This document shows positions 4,245-5,655 of a stretch of DNA of 5,655 nt, piece by piece. The notes below the pieces were generated by a model, which saw only the letters and a list, made by a program, of their open reading frames with translations, did not search any database and had not been told where the DNA came from. How positions within the stretch are numbered: position 1 is the stretch's first letter; each line of letters starts with the position of its first letter. The DNA comes from Oscillospiraceae bacterium (GTDB lineage: Bacteria > Bacillota > Clostridia > Oscillospirales > Acutalibacteraceae). The stretch covers positions 1 to 5,655 of the forward strand of contig JAISWM010000108.1 of assembly GCA_031270785.1 (NCBI GenBank). The letters run 5' to 3'. Position numbers and translations under genes: made by a program.

Positions 4245-5277
4245 AAAGCTTTTTAATGTCTTCAATCAAATTTAAAACATCCTCTTTTTTAGTAGCCCAA
4301 CTGGTACAAAACCGTGCTGCGCTATGATTTTCGTCAATTTTATTCCAACAGCAAAATGAATATTTTTCAGATAGTTTTTCTAATTTATCGTTTGGCAAAA
4401 TAGGGAATTGCTGATTTGTGCTTGATTCATACAAGAATTTGAATCCTTTTTGAGAAAAAGCATTTTTTATCAGCATTGCCATGTCAACAGCGTGTTTTGA
4501 AATTTCAAAATATAAATCATTTTCAAATAAAACATCAAATTGAATACCTAAAATACGTCCCTTTGCAAGCATTGCACCACGCTGTTTTATATTGTAGCGA
4601 AAATCTTTTTTAAATTTTTCGTTGCAGATCACAACTGCTTCGCCAAATAGCGCACCAATTTTAGTACCACCAATATAAAATATATCGCACAAGTTCGTTA
4701 TATCTTCCAAACTTAAATCATTATTTTCTGCCATTAATCCATAGCCAAGTCTTGCGCCATCTAAAAATAAGGGCAAATTGCACTTTTTACATGCTTTGCT
4801 TAAATTTTTCAATTCACTTTTCGTGTAAGTTGTTCCATTTTCAGTCGGATGCGAAATATAAACCATTCCGGGCTGAACAGTATGTTCTCTTAAAGAATCT
4901 TCAAAATGAGAATTATAAATGTCCAAAACTTGCTCGGCAGTTACCTTGCCGTCACCACTTGGCAAAGTTATTACTTTATGGCCTGTTTGCTCAATTGCAC
5001 CGGTTTCGTGAACATTTATATGTCCGGTTTCAGCGGAAACAACACCTTGATATGGCTTTAAAATTGAGCTTATTACAGTTAAATTTGCTTGTGTTCCACC
5101 AACTAAAAAATGAACATCTATATTTTCATTTCCGCATAATTTTTTAATTTTGTTTTTTGCTCTTTCGCAATATTCATCAACACCGTAACCCGGCGTTTGT
5201 TCAAAATTTGTGTCAAACAATTTCTTTAAAATTTTCGGATGTGCGCCTTCTGCATAATCACATTCAAATCGAATCAT
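4243..5277 (-). CDS. ltaE: Low-specificity L-threonine aldolase (PLP enzyme)
   Basis: The 344-residue product is the usual length for bacterial threonine aldolases of PLP fold type I (beta-eliminating lyase family), which cleave L-threonine or L-allo-threonine to glycine and acetaldehyde in the cytoplasm. Visible landmarks: GGTQAN (60-65) for the PLP phosphate; His86 in AETGHINVHETGA for ring stacking; FLDGARLGYG (171-180) with Asp173 pairing with the pyridine nitrogen and Arg176; GGTKIGALFGEA (203-214) with Lys206 as the Schiff-base lysine; and AARF (320-323) for carboxylate binding. ATG 5277 follows AAGGAGG by six bases. It leads an operon with the transglutaminase-like gene 14 nt downstream. 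It appears intact and functional. The symbol is by family; stereospecificity cannot be read from sequence alone. Confidence 0.92.
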   Translation of the reverse strand: MIRFECDYAEGAHPKILKKLFDTNFEQTPGYGVDEYCERAKNKIKKLCGNENIDVHFLVGGTQANLTVISSILKPYQGVVSAETGHINVHETGAIEQTGHKVITLPSGDGKVTAEQVLDIYNSHFEDSLREHTVQPGMVYISHPTENGTTYTKSELKNLSKACKKCNLPLFLDGARLGYGLMAENNDLSLEDITNLCDIFYIGGTKIGALFGEAVVICNEKFKKDFRYNIKQRGAMLAKGRILGIQFDVLFENDLYFEISKHAVDMAMLIKNAFSQKGFKFLYESSTNQQFPILPNDKLEKLSEKYSFCCWNKIDENHSAARFCTSWATKKEDVLNLIEDIKKL

Positions 5278-5283
5278 TTTTAG

Positions 5284-5290
5284 CCTCCTT
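5284..5290 (-). promoter_or_regulatory. Shine-Dalgarno site of the threonine aldolase gene
   Basis: On the minus strand AAGGAGG lies six bases before ATG 5277, a near-consensus site that fixes the start. Confidence 0.8.
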
Positions 5291-5322
5291 AAAAATTTAA
5301 ACCAATTTATTTTTTATTTTAT

Positions 5323-5331
5323 ACTATAGCA
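5323..5331 (-). promoter_or_regulatory. Candidate extended -10 promoter of the threonine aldolase operon
   Basis: On the minus strand TGCTATAGT forms a TG-N extended -10 element (hexamer TATAGT, 5328-5323), about 45 bases before the ATG. No good -35 box stands 16-18 bases upstream, which is tolerated at extended -10 promoters. The flanks are AT-rich, so a chance match is possible. Confidence 0.4.
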
Positions 5332-5481
5332 ATTCCACTTGATATTTACTGTAAAATTTTTCAAAATCTGCGAATTAATCACAAGTATAGGCAATTGAAA
5401 TAGTTAATCTTGTGCTGTTTTTGTCCTCCGACCGCTTGGCATAAGGGCGAAAACCGCTTGATACAAGGGCATTCTGCGTAA
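5332..5481. other. Intergenic region with a short direct repeat
   Basis: No gene is visible. Two copies of an 18-nt motif, accgcttggcataagggc (5431-5448) and accgcttgatacaagggc (5453-5470), are 22 nt apart and match at 15 of 18 positions. They begin within about 12 bases after the stop of the dehydrogenase gene. Each can form only a weak 4-bp stem, so they are not convincing terminators. The rest is AT-rich. Confidence 0.4.
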
Positions 5482-5655
5482 TCATAGCGCGTGTCCGCCC
5501 GAAACCTTTATCACTTGCCCTGTTACCATTGCGGTACGTTCGCTTGCAAGAAACACAACCGTATCGGCGATATCCTTCGGCTGAATCAGCCTGCCGAGTG
5601 GGATATGAGGAAGCACGGTAGTTTCGAGTTCGGTGTCAATCCAACCGGTCTGCGT
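5482..5655 (-). CDS. Short-chain dehydrogenase/reductase, C-terminal end (partial)
   Basis: The last 57 codons of a minus-strand gene enter from the right edge and stop at TGA (5484-5482). The sequence reads TQTGWIDTELETTV, then IPLGRLIQPKDIADTVVFLA and TGQVIKVSGGHAL. The PLGR...P.DIA..V.FL.S.....TGQ...V.GG pattern is the C-terminal signature of classical SDR enzymes, including FabG-type 3-oxoacyl-ACP reductases and sugar or alcohol dehydrogenases. The Rossmann glycine motif and the catalytic Tyr-Lys pair lie outside the window, so the substrate cannot be told. It is on the same strand as the threonine aldolase gene but 204 bp upstream and noticeably GC-richer, so it is probably a separate unit, possibly of different origin. 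Confidence 0.85.
   Translation of the reverse strand, partial: TQTGWIDTELETTVLPHIPLGRLIQPKDIADTVVFLASERTAMVTGQVIKVSGGHAL

Noticed and set aside
4752..5147. 131-residue plus-strand frame
   Set aside because: It is the shadow of the threonine aldolase gene, whose product has every family motif on the other strand.

Overview
The window is AT-rich bacterial DNA that uses the standard code, with TGA as a stop. It looks like part of a genome that is, or was, full of mobile DNA: it holds one intact tRNA gene, three intact or near-intact protein genes and a central block of broken insertion sequences. No gene fixes the phylum. A Sec-type signal peptide on a Ras/Rab-like GTPase, heavy IS decay by single-base deletions and palindromic mini-elements together suggest, but do not prove, a host-associated low-GC bacterium.

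Left part (1-1085, minus strand). This holds a small Ras/Rab-type GTPase with all five G motifs, an N-terminal signal peptide and an alanine/glutamate-rich helical repeat tail. A textbook sigma-70 promoter (TTGACA, 17 bp, TAGAAT) and a good Shine-Dalgarno site precede it. The last nine residues of the ORF look out of frame: the repeat tail continues in another frame to the window edge, so the gene is frameshifted and was longer.

Middle part (1086-3580). Three copies of a roughly 90-bp palindromic mini-element (A at 1086-1176, B at 1759-1848, C at 2360-2449) have ends resembling those of IS1. Copy C is flanked by a perfect 9-bp target duplication and sits in frame inside an ISAs1-family transposase gene, adding exactly 33 codons with no stop. 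The block also holds a different inverted-repeat element (1241-1405), tRNA-Thr(GGU), an IS630-family transposase C-terminal fragment cut at the edge of copy B, the ISAs1 pseudogene with two 1-nt deletions, an IS630-family N-terminal fragment with one 1-nt deletion, and an unassigned GC-richer stretch.

Right part (3579-5655, minus strand). An operon reads L-threonine aldolase, then a transglutaminase-like cysteine-protease-fold protein, then a chloramphenicol-phosphotransferase-like P-loop kinase. The last gene is truncated after about 31 native codons at a perfect short palindrome. The three genes are tightly packed (14-nt gap, then a GTGA overlap), each with its own Shine-Dalgarno site. Upstream is the C-terminal end of a short-chain dehydrogenase gene that runs off the right edge and is GC-richer than its neighbours.

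The most unusual items are the exported Ras/Rab-like GTPase with an unstable repeat tail, and the IS1-ended mini-element whose 90 bp plus 9-bp duplication preserves the reading frame of its target.
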